Of a stretch of 64,000 nt of DNA, positions 56,812 through 64,000 are shown one piece after another. The stretch comes from JAJYUU01 sp035631375 (GTDB taxonomy: Bacteria > Actinomycetota > Actinomycetes > Streptosporangiales > Streptosporangiaceae). The position numbers and the translations under genes were made by a program. Location of the stretch: contig DASQIW010000195.1 in the NCBI GenBank assembly GCA_035631375.1, positions 19,688 to 83,687 on the forward strand, read 5' to 3'. Each line of letters begins with the position of its first letter. Position 1 is the first letter of the stretch. Below the pieces are notes generated by a model that was given only the letters and a program-made list of their open reading frames with translations, was not told the DNA's origin and did no database searches.

Positions 56812-58415
56812 TACCGCCAGCCCTTGACGTTGCCCCGCGGCCCAGTGAGCGCGGGTTGCTTGTCATCGTCAGCGGGGGCGAACTCATCAATGGTCCACTG
56901 CCGCCCAGCGTAGACGCCACCGTGCGCCTGCGACAGCCGGCGGCGCATCTTCGAGTAGGCCGGCTCGCCGACGGTCTCAAGCTCCTCGGCCGCCGCCCAG
57001 CGCCGCGGGTTGGCCCGGCCCGGTGGGCCGAACGCGCGCCGCAGGAACGGGCTCATGGCCCACACCAGCGAGTCGAGCCGGTCCGGGCTGCGCTCGCCCT
57101 GGGCCCCAGTGAACGTCGCCATCTGGTCCTCAAGCTCAGGCATGTTGGCGTCGGGCACCCGGTGGCCGTCGCGGGTGCTGGCGATGTGGCAGTGCCGGAC
57201 CAGCCCGCCGTGCTGCTCATACAGCGCCGAGACGGGCTCGGCCCTAGTGCGCTTGCCGTGGCTGGCGTGGATCATCTTGTAGGGGACCGCCACCCGCATC
57301 TGCCGCATCACCTGCTGGAAGGTGGCGGTCAGCCAGGCGCCGCCGTGGTTCTTCTCGATGATGATCATCGGCGCGGTGCCGGGGTAGGCCTTGGCCAGCG
57401 CCAGCGACTTGCGGATCACCCGCATGGCGAACGGGACCGGCGCCTCCTGCCCGCCCCAGTTCTCGGTCACGTAGATGTGCCCGTCTTCGAGCGGCCCGAG
57501 GCCCGCTACCGTGTAGGCCTGCTCATCGCTGGTCTCGCCGCCGTCCGAGGGGTCCACGCCGATCGTGATGTTGGTCAGGATCGGCGGGATGTAGTCGATG
57601 CGGATCGAGTCCAGCTGGTCGCGGGTCCACAGGGCGTTGGCGACGTCATCGAGCAGTTCGCCCTCAAGCTCCTGCCGTTCCAGCCGGGTGCCCTGGGCGG
57701 CGCCGACCACGGCCCGCAGGAAGGCGTCGGACAGGTTCTTGGCGTTGTCGATCGTGCGCAGCCGCCGCACCACCACGCCGCCCTCGCCGGGGTCGTTGCG
57801 GATCATGCGCCGCACGAGCTTGCGCGCGGGCCGGCTGGCCTTGGGCGTGCCGGTGGCGATGATCCGGCTGATGCCGTCGCGGACGGCGTACTTGAGCGAC
57901 TCGTCCCAGGCCGTCTCCCACTTCTCCCACAGCCCGATCTCGTCGCACCAGGCGCCCTTGAGGTTGCGGCCCTGGATCCGCAGCCCGCCCTCGGCCGCGG
58001 AGTCGATGTAGATCACGATCCCGTTGTGCAAGATCACCTGGCCGTAGGTGCGCCAGGCGTGCTTGACCGTCTTGGACCGGTGGTCCTTGATCTCGGCCAT
58101 CGAGGTGCCCATGGCCCGCAGGATCCCGGCCTTGCCCTCGACGCACTTGGTCCAGGCGTCGGCGTAGGTCGGGGCGATGATCCCGTACTCGCCCTCGCCC
58201 TCGGGGTCGGACAGGCACCAGTCGGCCAGGCCCTGGGCCCCGGCGCGGGTCTTGCCGCTGCCCCGCCCGCCCTGGAAGTAGGTGACCCGCCACGGGTCGG
58301 ACAGCGGCGGGAGCAGCTGGGACGGCCGGGCGATCTTGCGCCACCGCAGCCGCGGGTCGGGGTTCTCGGCCTTGTAGCCGGCCGCGACCCCGGTCAGGAC
58401 GTCATTGAACGCCAT
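56811..58415 (-). CDS. terL: Terminase large subunit (534 aa)
   Basis: Walker A GGRGSGKT (49-56), Walker B with DE at 158-159 (KGAWCDEIGLW), motif C region ISRIIATGTP. The RNase-H-like nuclease domain has IGVDPSDGG and late DRLDSLVWA acidic residues. Full length for the family. It cuts concatemers and pumps DNA through the portal. It lies upstream of the portal in the transcript with a one-base overlap. Symbol from family identity. Confidence 0.9.
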   Translation of the reverse strand: MAFNDVLTGVAAGYKAENPDPRLRWRKIARPSQLLPPLSDPWRVTYFQGGRGSGKTRAGAQGLADWCLSDPEGEGEYGIIAPTYADAWTKCVEGKAGILRAMGTSMAEIKDHRSKTVKHAWRTYGQVILHNGIVIYIDSAAEGGLRIQGRNLKGAWCDEIGLWEKWETAWDESLKYAVRDGISRIIATGTPKASRPARKLVRRMIRNDPGEGGVVVRRLRTIDNAKNLSDAFLRAVVGAAQGTRLERQELEGELLDDVANALWTRDQLDSIRIDYIPPILTNITIGVDPSDGGETSDEQAYTVAGLGPLEDGHIYVTENWGGQEAPVPFAMRVIRKSLALAKAYPGTAPMIIIEKNHGGAWLTATFQQVMRQMRVAVPYKMIHASHGKRTRAEPVSALYEQHGGLVRHCHIASTRDGHRVPDANMPELEDQMATFTGAQGERSPDRLDSLVWAMSPFLRRAFGPPGRANPRRWAAAEELETVGEPAYSKMRRRLSQAHGGVYAGRQWTIDEFAPADDDKQPALTGPRGNVKGWR

Positions 58416-58439
58416 CAGCAGCTACCCTGTGAGGGCGCT

Positions 58440-58545
58440 GGGCAGTGCGGTACGCCGGTAGTGGCCGTCCGGTGGCGCAGGGAACGCCGTCGCTCACCTG
58501 CTCCCAGGTGGGGGGCCCGCGGGTTCAAATCCCGCCCTGCTGCCC
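58440..58545 (+). tRNA. tRNA-like element or tRNA-derived att-like segment
   Basis: GCGGG TTCAAAT CCCGC (58519-58535) is a perfect tRNA T-arm. A 6-bp hairpin upstream (CACCTG with CAGGTG, 58495-58510) resembles a long variable arm, and GGGCAG at the 5' side can pair with CTGCCC. No clean anticodon loop with U33 is found and no CCA is encoded. It may be a degenerate class II tRNA, or the 3' end of a host tRNA carried as an attachment core. It lies in the gap between the two terminase genes. Confidence 0.35.
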
Positions 58546-58554
58546 GGCCGCACA

Positions 58555-59292
58555 TCAGCCGGCCCGCTTCGCGGCCTTGGTCAGTTCGCGCCGCAGCACC
58601 TGGCGGGCCTCCTCCTGGGCCACGATGTCCAGCGAGGTCGAGTTGAGCGCGGCGGCCAGGGCCTGCTCGACTATCCGCACCTGGGTCTCCTCAAGCGCGG
58701 CGAGCCGGTGCTCGATCCCCAGCCTGGCGATGTCCTGCAGGATCTTGGAGTAGCGCTCCTGGGCCCGCTCGAACAGCAGCACCTCGGCCCGCAGCTGCTC
58801 GCCGACCTTGGAGTGAGCGCTGCGGATCCGCTCGGTGGACAGCAGGTAGACCACGATCTCCTGCATGATCGTCTTCCACTCGGCCATCTCCGCGGCGAGG
58901 TCGAGCAGTTCGACCAGCGGGTTGCCTATGGGGCGGGGGTTGAGCAGGCGCTCGCCCTGCTCGCTCATGATCTGCAGCATCCGGTCCTGCACCCGGCCCT
59001 CGACCACCCGCGCGCTCGCCTGCTTGGAGATCACCGACCCCCGGTTGGCGCCGTGGTTCTTGCACCGCGGCGGGTCAGTGCCCTTGACCGCGACCTGGTG
59101 GCAGCCGCTCTCGTGCCTGCAGCGGAATACCCCGGTGACCTCCTCGGCCTCATCGAGCCGGTCCTCGGGCATGTGCCAGAAGCAGAACTCCAAGCCGTCG
59201 ATCTCGTTGCGCTTGCAGCCCTGCTCCCCGCACGGCGCCGTGCCCGTCCCCGGCAGGACCAGGTCCATGCGTCCAGGCACGGCCACCTCCAT
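58555..59292 (-). CDS. Terminase small subunit-like protein with zinc-binding N-terminus (245 aa)
   Basis: Immediately upstream of the large terminase in transcription. The N-terminal 80 residues hold Cys/His ligands (PCGEQGCKRNEI...CFWH, FRCRHESGCHQV, CKNHG). The C-terminal part is helical (EWKTIMQEIVVYLLSTERIR, RYSKILQDIARLGIEHRLAA), typical of oligomeric small terminase proteins. It would recognise the packaging site. Start ATG 59292. Assignment by position and layout. Confidence 0.65.
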   Translation of the reverse strand: MEVAVPGRMDLVLPGTGTAPCGEQGCKRNEIDGLEFCFWHMPEDRLDEAEEVTGVFRCRHESGCHQVAVKGTDPPRCKNHGANRGSVISKQASARVVEGRVQDRMLQIMSEQGERLLNPRPIGNPLVELLDLAAEMAEWKTIMQEIVVYLLSTERIRSAHSKVGEQLRAEVLLFERAQERYSKILQDIARLGIEHRLAALEETQVRIVEQALAAALNSTSLDIVAQEEARQVLRRELTKAAKRAG

Positions 59293-59348
59293 GAGGCAGC
59301 GCCCCGGACCGGCTCCCCGCTATCGCCGGGACCGGGGCACCGCCCCGT

Positions 59349-60929
59349 CTATATCGAGCGGATCAGCGTGTCGGCCTCGTCGGTCGCGGCCTGCCGCAGG
59401 CTGGCAGATGCGAACCGCCCGACGTCGCCAATCGCGGCCTCGGCGATGCCCTGGATCCGGGCCAGCGCGTCTGCCGCGTTGGCCGGGTCCGCATCGCTGG
59501 CGATCGTGTAGATCCGCTCGAAGATCGCGGCTGCCTTGGCCGTCGCCCCGTGGGCGTTGGACGGCAGCACTGGGCTCTCGTTGGTGGTCGGCTGGCTGAT
59601 GGGCGCCGACGGCGCGGGTGGCCCGGTCCACGGCACTGGGGGCTCGGGCGCCGGCGTGGGGCCCTCGATGACCGGCGCGGCCGAGGTGTCTGGCGGGCCC
59701 GCCCCGCCGTCGCCGCCGTCGGTTGGGGGGGAAACCGGGGGCTCAGGGGGCGGGCCCGTGTCGATAGGCTGATCAGGTGGCTGATCAGGAGCAGGAGCGT
59801 CCGGTGGGGGCACGTCTGGTGGAGGCTCTGCAGGCGCTGGCTCACCGGGTGGGGCAGGCGCTGGCTCGCTGGGCGGCTGATCTGTGGGAGGGCCTGCGTC
59901 AGGTGGCGGCACATCTGGGGGCGGGGCGTCCGGTGGGCTGGCCGGCTGATCCGGTGGGGTCATGGGGTCTGTGGCAGGTGGTTCCGGTGACGGTGTGCCC
60001 GGAGCATCTGGCGGCGGCTCTGCAGGCGGCTGACCTGGGTCTGGCTGAGGTGGGCCAGCGCTGGGCGGTGGCGGCGCGTCAGGCGGCCCAGGCGATGGAG
60101 CCCCGCCCTGGCCTGGGGGCCCTCCTATCGGCTGGCTCGATGGATCAATACCGCTCACCGGGGGGACGCCCGGATCCGGGGGCACATCCGTAGGTGGAGG
60201 CTGATCTGGGGGCGTGGTCGGAGCGTCTGGCGCGGGCGGCGCGTCGGGAGGAACTGGCTCGCTGGGCGGCGCGTCGGGAGGAGCATCAGGTGGCTGACCG
60301 GCTAGAGGATCAGTGGGCGGCGGCGTATCAGGTGGCGGCGGCTCTGCTGGGGGCGGTTGATCCGGTGGAGGTGTGCCGGTATCTGTACCCGGATCAGCCG
60401 GAACGTCAGGAGCGGGTGGCGCGGGGCCTGCGTCTGGTGGCGGAACTGATGGATCGGGAGCCACTGGACCCTGATCAGGAGGCGGCGCTGCGGGAGTATC
60501 TGTCGGGGCCGGATCGGTCGGTGCGGCCGGTGGCGCCCCGCCATCTGTCGGAGGACTATCCGGGGCTGGCGGTGCCGTCCCAGGATCCGCAGTGGCGGTT
60601 GGATCTGTGGCAGGAGCGGGAGCGCCGGGATCAGGTGCCGGCTGGTCAGGTGGCGTGGCCGGTGGAACGTCAGGCGGCAGACCCGTATCTGGCGTCTGAC
60701 CGGCCGTATCCGGTGGCTGGTCCGGGGGCGGGGCCACAGTGTCCGGTGGTGGCGCGGCCGGCGCGTCAGGCGCGGCGTCAGGTGGCGGCGCTGCCGGATC
60801 TGGCGGTGTACCGGGGTCCGGCGCGGCCGGGGCCGTGAGGTCAGGCGGGGGAGTGCCGTCAACCGGGGGCGGGGGGCTCGACGGGTCGGCCGCGCTGCCG
60901 TCCGGCGCGCTGGGGTCCGGTGTGGTCAT
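59349..60929 (-). CDS. Pro/Asp/Ala-rich low-complexity protein (526 aa)
   Basis: ATG 60929 has GGGGAG about 9 nt upstream. Residues ~10-430 are almost entirely Pro, Asp, Ala, Gly and Thr in PPDxPP-type repeats. The last ~80 residues form a helical domain (AKAAAIFERIYTIASDADPA, ALARIQGIAEAAIGD). Such extended proteins may be surface spacers or virion proteins. The opposite strand is also nearly open over 59777-60838, explained by repeat composition. Location before the terminase genes. Function unknown. Confidence 0.6.
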   Translation of the reverse strand: MTTPDPSAPDGSAADPSSPPPPVDGTPPPDLTAPAAPDPGTPPDPAAPPPDAAPDAPAAPPPDTVAPPPDQPPDTAGQTPDTGLPPDVPPATPPDQPAPDPGAPAPATDPTATADPGTAPPAPDSPPTDGGAPPAAPTDPAPTDTPAAPPPDQGPVAPDPSVPPPDAGPAPPAPDVPADPGTDTGTPPPDQPPPAEPPPPDTPPPTDPLAGQPPDAPPDAPPSEPVPPDAPPAPDAPTTPPDQPPPTDVPPDPGVPPVSGIDPSSQPIGGPPGQGGAPSPGPPDAPPPPSAGPPQPDPGQPPAEPPPDAPGTPSPEPPATDPMTPPDQPASPPDAPPPDVPPPDAGPPTDQPPSEPAPAPPGEPAPAEPPPDVPPPDAPAPDQPPDQPIDTGPPPEPPVSPPTDGGDGGAGPPDTSAAPVIEGPTPAPEPPVPWTGPPAPSAPISQPTTNESPVLPSNAHGATAKAAAIFERIYTIASDADPANAADALARIQGIAEAAIGDVGRFASASLRQAATDEADTLIRSI

Positions 60930-61026
60930 GCGGTCCACTCCCCGCTGGTGATGCCTATGGGGGCCGAGGCTACACGAGCACCGGCCTGTTATCAGCGGGG
61001 CGTGCTGTACTTACAGATACTTGGTG

Positions 61027-61078
61027 GGGCCGGGCGGCGTGGGGTTGCGGCGGGGGACCGCGAGGCACCGCCCGGCCC
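61027..61078 (-). terminator. GC hairpin after the NlpC/P60 gene
   Basis: GGGCCGGGCGG (61027-61037) pairs perfectly with CCGCCCGGCCC (61068-61078), loop 30 nt. It lies between the NlpC/P60 gene (stop at 61138) and the Pro-rich gene. CTGTACTTACAG (61005-61016) is next to it. Confidence 0.5.
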
Positions 61079-61137
61079 AGGTGGTGCCTGCCTGCTGAGT
61101 TGGGGGACTCATGTGGCACGGCCAGGCTACACGGGGC

Positions 61138-61581
61138 TCAGCGCACCCGGAAGTACGCCGTCGGGTGCCACCAGGGGCCGGGCACGTGCCACCAGATCTG
61201 GGTGCCCTGTTCCAGGGCGCCGAACGTGCCCCACCGGGTGACAAGCTCGACGTGCCCGCTGCCGTAGAACGCGAGGTCGCCGCGGCGCCGCGCTGAGGCC
61301 GGCTCCCAGACCAGGTGCCAGCTTGCGAGCATCCCGTAGGTGGTCCGCGGCAGGGTGATCCCGGCGTGGTGATAGGCGGCCCAGACCAGGCCTGAGCAGT
61401 CAAAGCACCCAGACGTCCCGCCCCAGCAGTACCATGACCCTCGCTGCGCCTCGGCCCAGTTGAGGGCCACCAGGCGCGGAGGGAGAGTGCTGGCTGCGGC
61501 GGGGGCTACGGGGGCCAGCCCGCCAATGGCCGCAGCCAGCACCGCCGCTGTAAGTACCCCTAGCAGCCGTCGGATACCCAT
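61138..61581 (-). CDS. Secreted NlpC/P60 peptidoglycan hydrolase (147 aa)
   Basis: ATG 61581 opens a signal peptide (MGIRRLLGVLTAAVLAAAIG, Ala-rich end). The NlpC/P60 domain has the catalytic Cys in FDCSGLVWAAYHHAG and His in YGSGHVELV. It is preceded by WAEAQRGSWYCWGGTSGC, a variant of the usual 'A-x-x-x-x-G-x-P-Y-x-W-G' start. Exported, probably cleaves wall peptides. The start overlaps the Rpf-like gene by 22 bases, so the two form one unit. Confidence 0.8.
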   Translation of the reverse strand: MGIRRLLGVLTAAVLAAAIGGLAPVAPAAASTLPPRLVALNWAEAQRGSWYCWGGTSGCFDCSGLVWAAYHHAGITLPRTTYGMLASWHLVWEPASARRRGDLAFYGSGHVELVTRWGTFGALEQGTQIWWHVPGPWWHPTAYFRVR

Positions 61582-62312
61582 GGTGAACTCCCCTGCTGCG
61601 CGTACAGCTGGTCGAAGGCCTGCTGCTGGGTCGCGGGGGAGGCGTCCTGCGGCAGGCCGGGGTACCCGAGGGCCTGCCAGGTGCTCGGCAGGAACTGGTA
61701 CAGGCCACCCGCCCCGCTGCTCGCGTTGACCGCGCCGGGGTTGCCGCCCGACTCGGCGGCGATCACGCACGCCTCGTAGCCGCTGGACGGCGTGACTGAG
61801 CCCGAGACCGCCCCTGCGGGAGCGGGAGCTACAGGGGCAGCCCCGGACATCGGCGGGGTTGACGCCGGCTGGACGGCCGGCGCTGGCGGCGGGGGCGGTG
61901 GAGGTGGCGGGATGGCCGCGAGCGCGGCGTCAACCTGGCGCTGCGTGGGGTGACTGCAGGGCGGAACCACCAGGGTGATCCCGGTGGGCAGCAGGTCCGG
62001 GTTGGGTACGGCATGGCGGTTCGCCGCCCACAGCACCGGCCAGAAGCTGCGGTCGCACAGGACCGCGCCCGCCCCGTAGAGCGTGTCGCCCCGGCTGGTG
62101 ACGTAGCTCGCGGTGGTGGTGGCCGGGGCGGCGGCGCGCGGCTCGGTGGCCTGCTGCCGGCTGGTGCTGACGGCGGCTGCCGCGCGGGCGGCGCTGTGGT
62201 GCGGGGCGGCCACCGCGGGGGCGGCGGAAAGGAGGTAACCGAGGACGAGAGCGGCTCCCGCGGCTGCTGCTGCGGCCGCCCGCCGCACGGTAGTGCGCGG
62301 CTCTGCCCGCAC
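61560..62312 (-). CDS. Secreted LysM plus Rpf/transglycosylase-like wall hydrolase (250 aa)
   Basis: ATG 62312. The signal peptide is Ala-rich (RRAAAAAAAGAALVLGYLLS). A LysM-like segment (~70-115: SRGDTLYGAGAVLCDRSFWP) and a Pro linker with nine consecutive Pro follow. The C-terminal domain ~180-250 is of the resuscitation-promoting-factor/lysozyme type (CVIAAESGGNPGAVNASSGA, GGLYQFLPSTWQALG) with the catalytic Glu in AAESGG. Such proteins remodel peptidoglycan and help dormant actinobacteria resume growth (family knowledge). A phage could use it for entry, release or host wake-up. Confidence 0.8.
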   Translation of the reverse strand: MRAEPRTTVRRAAAAAAAGAALVLGYLLSAAPAVAAPHHSAARAAAAVSTSRQQATEPRAAAPATTTASYVTSRGDTLYGAGAVLCDRSFWPVLWAANRHAVPNPDLLPTGITLVVPPCSHPTQRQVDAALAAIPPPPPPPPPAPAVQPASTPPMSGAAPVAPAPAGAVSGSVTPSSGYEACVIAAESGGNPGAVNASSGAGGLYQFLPSTWQALGYPGLPQDASPATQQQAFDQLYAQQGSSPWVSDGC

Positions 62313-62438
62313 GGGCTATCCTTCGATCGGCGAATGCGCGCAGGCCCCGGCGCGTGGCGGCAAGGGGGCTTGGGCGCCCAACCAGGGCACCGTAACGCAG
62401 CCGTGACCTGGCGGTCTAGGCGGTCCGGTGTAGTTGCA

Positions 62439-62472
62439 GGCCAGGAGGCTGCCTCTCGGGGTGCTCCTGGCC
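62439..62472 (-). terminator. Hairpin after the 62478-62795 gene
   Basis: GGCCAGGAG (62439-62447) pairs with CTCCTGGCC (62464-62472). It lies directly behind the stop of the small - gene and overlaps a GTACTTAC motif. The remaining 62313-62438 contains no gene I can support. Confidence 0.6.
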
Positions 62473-62477
62473 TGTAC

Positions 62478-62795
62478 TTACTCCCGCGGCTCCCAGGTGC
62501 CGTCGCCCTGGCGCTGCCACTCGGCCCCAGTGTCGGTCGCGCGCACGATGGCACCTTCTGGCGCGTCGGTCAGGGTGATCATCGCGTCGGCCGCGTGAGC
62601 CTCGGTGCAGTGGTAGACGACCGTGCCCTGATAGCGGTCGATCTGGGCCTGCAGGCGGGCGACCTCCGCGGCGGCCTCGGCGTCGAGGGCCAGGGCCTGG
62701 CGGGCGAGCGCTTCGAGGTGGGGGTCAGTCAGGATCTCGGCCGCGTGGGCGGCTGTCCAGGCGTGGAAGACCGCGCGGGCCTGGGTGTAGCTCAC
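62478..62795 (-). CDS. Hypothetical helical protein (105 aa)
   Basis: ATG 62795. The N-terminal half is helical (YTQARAVFHAWTAAHAAEIL, ALDAEAAAEVARLQAQIDRY) and the C-terminal half is a small strand region ending EWQRQGDGTWEPRE. Not recognised. Followed by a clear hairpin. Confidence 0.55.
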   Translation of the reverse strand: MSYTQARAVFHAWTAAHAAEILTDPHLEALARQALALDAEAAAEVARLQAQIDRYQGTVVYHCTEAHAADAMITLTDAPEGAIVRATDTGAEWQRQGDGTWEPRE

Positions 62796-62889
62796 CGGGC
62801 TGGGTGAGGCGGTGGCAGGTGTGCTGGCAGCGGTGGTCGGTGCAGAACCGGCAGAGCGTGCCGAGGCGGCAGGCGTAGCTGATGAGCAT
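62725..62889 (-). CDS. Small Cys-rich protein (54 aa)
   Basis: ATG 62889. CRLGTLCRFCTDHRCQHTCH holds five Cys and two His in 20 residues, enough for a zinc site. The frame overlaps the 62478 gene by 70 bases, which weakens the case. Possibly a tiny zinc protein of the kind common in phage arms. Confidence 0.4.
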   Translation of the reverse strand: MLISYACRLGTLCRFCTDHRCQHTCHRLTQPGELHPGPRGLPRLDSRPRGRDPD

Positions 62890-62933
62890 GGCTGGGTGTC
62901 CCCGCTCGTGGGCGCATGGCGTGATCTTGCACG

Positions 62934-63311
62934 CTACGCCGGGGGGCGGCGGGGGCCCAGCCGGGGGTCTGTCCCGTCGAGCAGGATGGCACCGGCCGGC
63001 GCCGGGATGATCCCGCCCGCGGTGAACCTGATCGCGTTCAGGTGGGTCCAGCACAGCGGGGCCGGCACCACGAGGGGGCCCGCAACTGGCGAGCCGGGCG
63101 GGGGCGGCAGGGTCACCAGGCCCCAGGCCACGGCGGCGGCTGGCGGGGGGCCGGGGGGTTTCAGGGTGAGGCGGCTGGTGGTGGGCGCCTTGTCGGCCAC
63201 CTCGATGGCCTGCCGCTGGTGGTCGATCGCGTCGGACTTCCACTGCGCGGCGCAGATGACGCAGAAGCCGAGCGGGGTCAGCGAGGTGGGGCCGGCCAGG
63301 GTCACGGGCAT
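62934..63311 (-). CDS. Hypothetical protein with CxxC (125 aa)
   Basis: ATG 63311. LTPLGFCVICAAQWKSDAID near the N-terminus, a Pro-rich middle and a second Cys in PAPLCWTHLNAIRF. This arrangement could form one zinc site. Small proteins with this look are common in actinophage arms; no function known. Confidence 0.55.
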   Translation of the reverse strand: MPVTLAGPTSLTPLGFCVICAAQWKSDAIDHQRQAIEVADKAPTTSRLTLKPPGPPPAAAVAWGLVTLPPPPGSPVAGPLVVPAPLCWTHLNAIRFTAGGIIPAPAGAILLDGTDPRLGPRRPPA

Positions 63312-63320
63312 GGCGGGAGT

Positions 63321-63440
63321 CTAGCGGGGGGAGGGCCCGCCCCAGCCGCGGGTGCGGGCGATGTGCCAGAGCGCGGCCACCGCCACGGCGAGGGCGAACC
63401 ACGCCGCGAGGCCGAGGGCGATCCAGGCCCAGAGGGGCAC
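63321..63440 (-). CDS. Micro-membrane protein (39 aa)
   Basis: GTG 63440. One Trp/Ala-rich hydrophobic helix (ALGLAAWFALAVAVAALWH) with a basic tail (RTRGWGGPSPR). No good ribosome site, so support is only compositional. It ends 9 bp before the next - gene. Confidence 0.4.
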   Translation of the reverse strand: MPLWAWIALGLAAWFALAVAVAALWHIARTRGWGGPSPR

Positions 63441-63728
63441 GAGGGGGGATGGTAGCCGAAACGGCGGCCGTCAGAGAGCGCCTGGTGGGAGGTACGCCGG
63501 CGCGGCCAGCGGGCAAACCCGCCTGGCTGGCCCTCGCAGCCGCGGGAGGGCCCACCGGGTGGGATCTCGCTGCCTCGCGTGCTCTGGCCCTCCTGAGCCT
63601 CGGCCGCGCTGCCAGCTGGCAGAGGGCCAGAGCCACAGAGGGTCACCACCCCGGAAGGGCCCACCATCCTCGGAGGGTGGGCCCTCTGCGAAGAATGCCC
63701 TCCATCCTGCGCACAGGGCCTATGGGTT
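63441..63728. other. Intergenic stretch without a supported gene
   Basis: GC-rich spacer. A + frame from 63449 is open for 95 codons but crosses the 63656-63685 hairpin and lacks good codon preference, so it is not called. The GC content falls sharply at about 63690, marking the boundary with the low-GC gene to the right. Confidence 0.5.
63656..63685. terminator. Perfect hairpin at the right border
   Basis: AGGGCCCACC (63656-63665) pairs with GGTGGGCCCT (63676-63685). It lies 44 bp beyond the stop of the low-GC nuclease-like gene and can stop its transcript. Confidence 0.7.
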
Positions 63729-64000
63729 CTACATAGGCAATTCAGGATCGTAGCGAATAAGCTCGCCTTGCCACATCACTGCGTAGTGATCAGGCTCTTG
63801 TGCATATGAAGGCCTATCACTGTATGTACGCAATGAGCGATTCTTCATATACGAAACATACCCTGTAGAAGGCGTTCTCTGAGTGCCTGTTCTGACCTCT
63901 ATTCGCAGCATAAGGCCGTTTCTGAGAGCGACTATATCGCAGGAATGGCGGGCCTGTGAAAGCGCCCGGAATACCTCAAAACCGCGCTCCATGAGGTCGG
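63729..64000 (-). CDS. PD-(D/E)XK-like nuclease fragment, cut by window edge
   Basis: The C-terminal ~90 residues are visible. They read RGFEVFRALSQARHSCDIVA, then LMLRIEVRTG and YAVMWQGELIRYDPE. The D-I-V-A ... I-E-V-R pattern is the D and E-x-K-like active site of PD-(D/E)XK nucleases (Lys replaced by Arg). The frame stays open to the window edge, so the true start is probably outside. The gene is near 47% GC against ~70% around it, a sign of foreign origin or of a different neighbouring element. Confidence 0.55.
   Translation of the reverse strand, partial: DLMERGFEVFRALSQARHSCDIVALRNGLMLRIEVRTGTQRTPSTGYVSYMKNRSLRTYSDRPSYAQEPDHYAVMWQGELIRYDPELPM

Noticed and set aside
59777..60838. Two long + strand frames (138 and 214 codons), in the same frame separated by one stop, opposite the Pro-rich gene
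   Set aside because: They mirror a CCN-CCN-GAN repeat on the - strand, which rarely creates stops in reverse. Their third positions are G/T-rich, unlike the C/G-ending codons of real genes here, and no ribosome site stands out.
62313..62438. Leader of the Rpf-like gene considered as a c-di-AMP (ydaO-type) riboswitch
   Set aside because: The position is right for actinobacterial Rpf/NlpC genes, but I could not find the conserved core of that riboswitch class. Infernal with the Rfam ydaO-yuaA model would decide.
1..64000. CRISPR array, insertion sequence, integrase, DNA polymerase or replication initiator
   Set aside because: Looked for repeated spacers, transposase DDE patterns, tyrosine R-H-R-Y or serine-recombinase motifs and polymerase motifs; none seen.

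Overview
The window is about 69-70% GC. Its genes are tightly packed, mostly with ATGA, GTGA or TGATG stop/start overlaps, and use C- or G-ending codons. Together with the families present (TraB-type FtsK translocase, DUF2637 membrane protein, GntR/UTRA regulator, DUF1906 endolysin, Rpf-like and NlpC/P60 secreted hydrolases) this points to a tailed, siphovirus-like phage or prophage of an actinobacterium, Streptomyces-like in gene content. No integrase, DNA polymerase, replication initiator or DNA methylase was recognised, so the element probably continues beyond the window. Whether it is a free phage, a prophage or a phage-plasmid is inference.

Layout. (1) 0.1-10.6 kb, + strand: an accessory arm of mostly unknown small proteins, several with Cys pairs, plus a TopoVIA/Spo11-like TOPRIM protein (5665-6660) and a GIY-YIG-like nuclease domain (6657 onward). 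Many genes here are preceded by one bipartite cis element, GGAAYRYCC - 11 to 15 nt - CTGTTGACAAT, usually built on a GC hairpin and followed by an AGGAG ribosome site. From 6.7 to 10.6 kb the element lies inside a repeated ~50-codon module joined in frame to the next protein. (2) 10.5-12.5 kb: a control region with an RHH-like protein, a DUF2637 protein, a small ORF, a KorSA-like GntR regulator and CTGTANNTACAG-type palindromes. (3) 12.6-17.7 kb, +: a conjugation-like operon of small membrane proteins, a TraB/FtsK ATPase and a membrane-anchored HNH nuclease, followed by three more small + genes to 18.9 kb. (4) A hairpin at 18.94 kb separates converging transcription. (5) 19-59.3 kb, - strand, read right to left: small terminase, tRNA-like element, large terminase, DUF935-like portal, small proteins and a holin-like protein, MuF-like protein, large multidomain proteins (826 and 1394 aa), a secreted moron, protease-scaffold, decoration protein, major capsid, connectors, major tail protein, frameshifted tail chaperones, tape measure with two wall-hydrolase domains, Dit-like and minor tail proteins (one with ~28 copies of an 18-residue repeat), holin-like proteins and a DUF1906 endolysin. 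(6) 59.3-64 kb, -: a Pro-rich protein, two secreted wall hydrolases, small proteins, and a low-GC PD-(D/E)XK-like nuclease fragment at the edge.

How it fits together. The - strand block supplies packaging, capsid, tail and lysis. The middle operon resembles the spread/transfer modules of actinomycete integrative elements and could let the same replicon move as double-stranded DNA between mycelial cells, under a GntR repressor. The repeated cis element in the + arm looks like a coordinated expression or repression system for the accessory genes. The most unusual protein is the 1394-aa product at 46225-50409. It strings together a PI3/4-kinase-like domain, a conserved phage domain, an ADP-ribosyltransferase-like domain and a ParB-like domain, separated by short Gly/Arg/Trp motifs that recur in neighbouring head-region proteins. 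This suggests cargo carried in the virion and delivered to the host (inference).
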